Positions 6,120-6,797 of a DNA stretch of 6,797 nt are shown in pieces (within the stretch, counting starts at the first letter, position 1; every line of letters begins with the position of its first letter). The notes beneath the pieces were generated by a model, which was not told where the DNA came from, did not search any database, and was given only the letters and a program-made list of their open reading frames with translations. The position numbers and the translations under genes were made by a program. This stretch comes from Clostridiaceae bacterium. GTDB lineage: Bacteria > Bacillota > Clostridia > Saccharofermentanales > UBA5734. The stretch spans positions 1-6,797 of the forward strand of contig JAAZFW010000302.1 of assembly GCA_012511525.1 (NCBI GenBank), read 5' to 3'.

Positions 6120-6132
6120 AAGGCACTGCCTT
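6120..6132. repeat. Palindrome AAGGCACTGCCTT upstream of the -35 box
   Basis: Perfect 6-base arms around a single C lie one base upstream (in the promoter sense) of the predicted -35 box. The position suits an activator site. Its half CTGCCTTTC (6126-6134) recurs at 6059-6067 next to the amidohydrolase Shine-Dalgarno sequence. Confidence 0.3.
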
Positions 6133-6136
6133 TCAG

Positions 6137-6169
6137 GATCCCGGACAGCCTGAGGATTCGGCCGGGATC
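6137..6169 (-). terminator. Hairpin just after the dehydrogenase stop codon, possible terminator without T run
   Basis: GATCCCGG (6137-6144) and CCGGGATC (6162-6169) are perfect 8-base inverted copies around a 17-base loop that itself contains a small CCTGAGG hairpin. It begins three bases after the dehydrogenase stop codon in the minus sense. No T run follows, so it may be a factor-dependent terminator or an mRNA-stabilising stem; it could separate the dehydrogenase transcript from the amidohydrolase. Confidence 0.35.
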
Positions 6170-6172
6170 AGG

Positions 6173-6797
6173 TCATGGGTGCGTACTAAGGCCAAGGTAT
6201 TCAGATATGACCGCAGCCACTTCCGACATGTCATGCTCGCCGCGCCCCTCCTTAACGGCTTCGCGCATCAGGTTCAGTCCGCCGTCCAGCAGAAACGCCG
6301 GGCAGTTGTACTGGTCGTACAGCTTTTTGACATACTGCATGTCTTTTAAAGCCAACGCAAGCTTAAAATCCAAATGGTAGTTCTTGTTGACAAACTTAGG
6401 GGCATAGAACTTGAAAACGCCATTGCCGAATGTTTTGTCATTCATAACCTGGTACAGATTTTGTGTATCGATGCCCATTTTCTCCATCAGGGGAAACATT
6501 TGCGCCAGCAGCGTCGCATACATCAGGCCGGTGAAGTTCATGGCCAGCTTGACCGTGTGCGCAGAGCCGATGGCGCCAAAATAACTGATCGGATCCGCGT
6601 AGCTGGCGACAATCGGGGAAACAGCATCGACAGCATCCCGATCGCCGGAGATCATGCAAGGCGCGCTGCCGGCGGCTGTGTCAGCCGGCCCGCCCAGTAA
6701 AGGGGCGTCGATAAATTGCCCGCCCTGTTCGCGGAAAGCAGCATATAGCGCTTTCGTCGATTCGGGAAAGCTGGTCGATGTGTCGATGACCGTTTTC
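6173..6797 (-). CDS. NAD(P)-dependent beta-hydroxyacid dehydrogenase (HIBADH-like), C-terminal part
   Basis: This is a member of the 6-phosphogluconate dehydrogenase-like family that includes 3-hydroxyisobutyrate dehydrogenase and tartronate semialdehyde reductase; these enzymes oxidise a beta-hydroxyacid or reduce the matching semialdehyde. The visible 207 residues begin KTVIDTSTSFPEST, the end of the Rossmann domain. The substrate-binding loop DAPLLGGPADTAAG follows at visible residues 30-43, and the catalytic lysine is K83 in AHTVKLAMNF with N87. The all-helical C-terminal domain is complete up to the stop codon at 6175-6173. Family members have about 290-300 residues, so about 85-90 residues, including the GxGxxG cofactor loop and the start, lie beyond base 6797. 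An internal ATG at 6655 would give a shorter frame, but homology runs well upstream of it, so it is not the start. Substrate and cofactor choice cannot be told here. GC drops to about 40% at 6301-6480. Confidence 0.88.
   Translation of the reverse strand, partial: KTVIDTSTSFPESTKALYAAFREQGGQFIDAPLLGGPADTAAGSAPCMISGDRDAVDAVSPIVASYADPISYFGAIGSAHTVKLAMNFTGLMYATLLAQMFPLMEKMGIDTQNLYQVMNDKTFGNGVFKFYAPKFVNKNYHLDFKLALALKDMQYVKKLYDQYNCPAFLLDGGLNLMREAVKEGRGEHDMSEVAAVISEYLGLSTHP

Noticed and set aside
1..6797. Mobile element, CRISPR array, tRNA, rRNA, phage or defence genes
   Set aside because: No transposase or integrase motif, no long direct or terminal repeats, no spaced repeat array, and nearly all sequence is accounted for by six metabolic or repair genes with short gaps.

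Overview
The window is a compact, GC-rich bacterial chromosomal segment with six protein-coding genes, two of them cut by the window edges. A Bacillota relative (high-GC Clostridia or similar) is the best guess. The ribulokinase reads like the Bacillus-type AraB, the amidohydrolase reads like a family common in Clostridia, four starts carry strong GGAGG-like Shine-Dalgarno sites, and one leader holds a sequence close to the Bacillota CcpA cre consensus. This is inference from remembered family sequences; no search was run.

Layout: (1) 1-860, minus strand, the N-terminal part of DNA repair protein RadA/Sms. (2) 861-980, a divergent promoter region whose two -35 boxes overlap, with a cre-like site next to the araB ribosome binding site. 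(3) 981-3386, plus strand, araB (L-ribulokinase) and araD (L-ribulose-5-phosphate 4-epimerase), followed by a weak hairpin. (4) 3491-5242, plus strand, an AMP-forming acyl-CoA synthetase with its own predicted promoter and an AT-rich inverted repeat just downstream of the predicted transcription start. (5) 5247-6053, minus strand, a metal-dependent amidohydrolase (amidohydrolase-2 family), convergent with the synthetase; a terminator-like hairpin covers both stop codons. (6) 6054-6172, a 119-base gap holding a predicted minus-strand promoter decorated with several inverted repeats. (7) 6173-6797, minus strand, the C-terminal two thirds of an NAD(P)-dependent beta-hydroxyacid dehydrogenase.

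How the genes work together: AraB and AraD are consecutive steps, L-ribulose to L-ribulose 5-phosphate to D-xylulose 5-phosphate, which feeds the pentose phosphate pathway. The isomerase AraA, which would make L-ribulose from L-arabinose, is not between or beside them here. The synthetase, amidohydrolase and dehydrogenase have no obvious shared pathway with the ara pair or with RadA. Amidohydrolase and dehydrogenase share a strand and could be co-transcribed, but the amidohydrolase also appears to have its own promoter. I see no mobile element, CRISPR array, tRNA or rRNA, and no convincing new multi-gene system. The best leads are regulatory: the overlapping divergent promoters, the cre-like site, the operator-like repeats before the synthetase and the amidohydrolase, and the missing araA.
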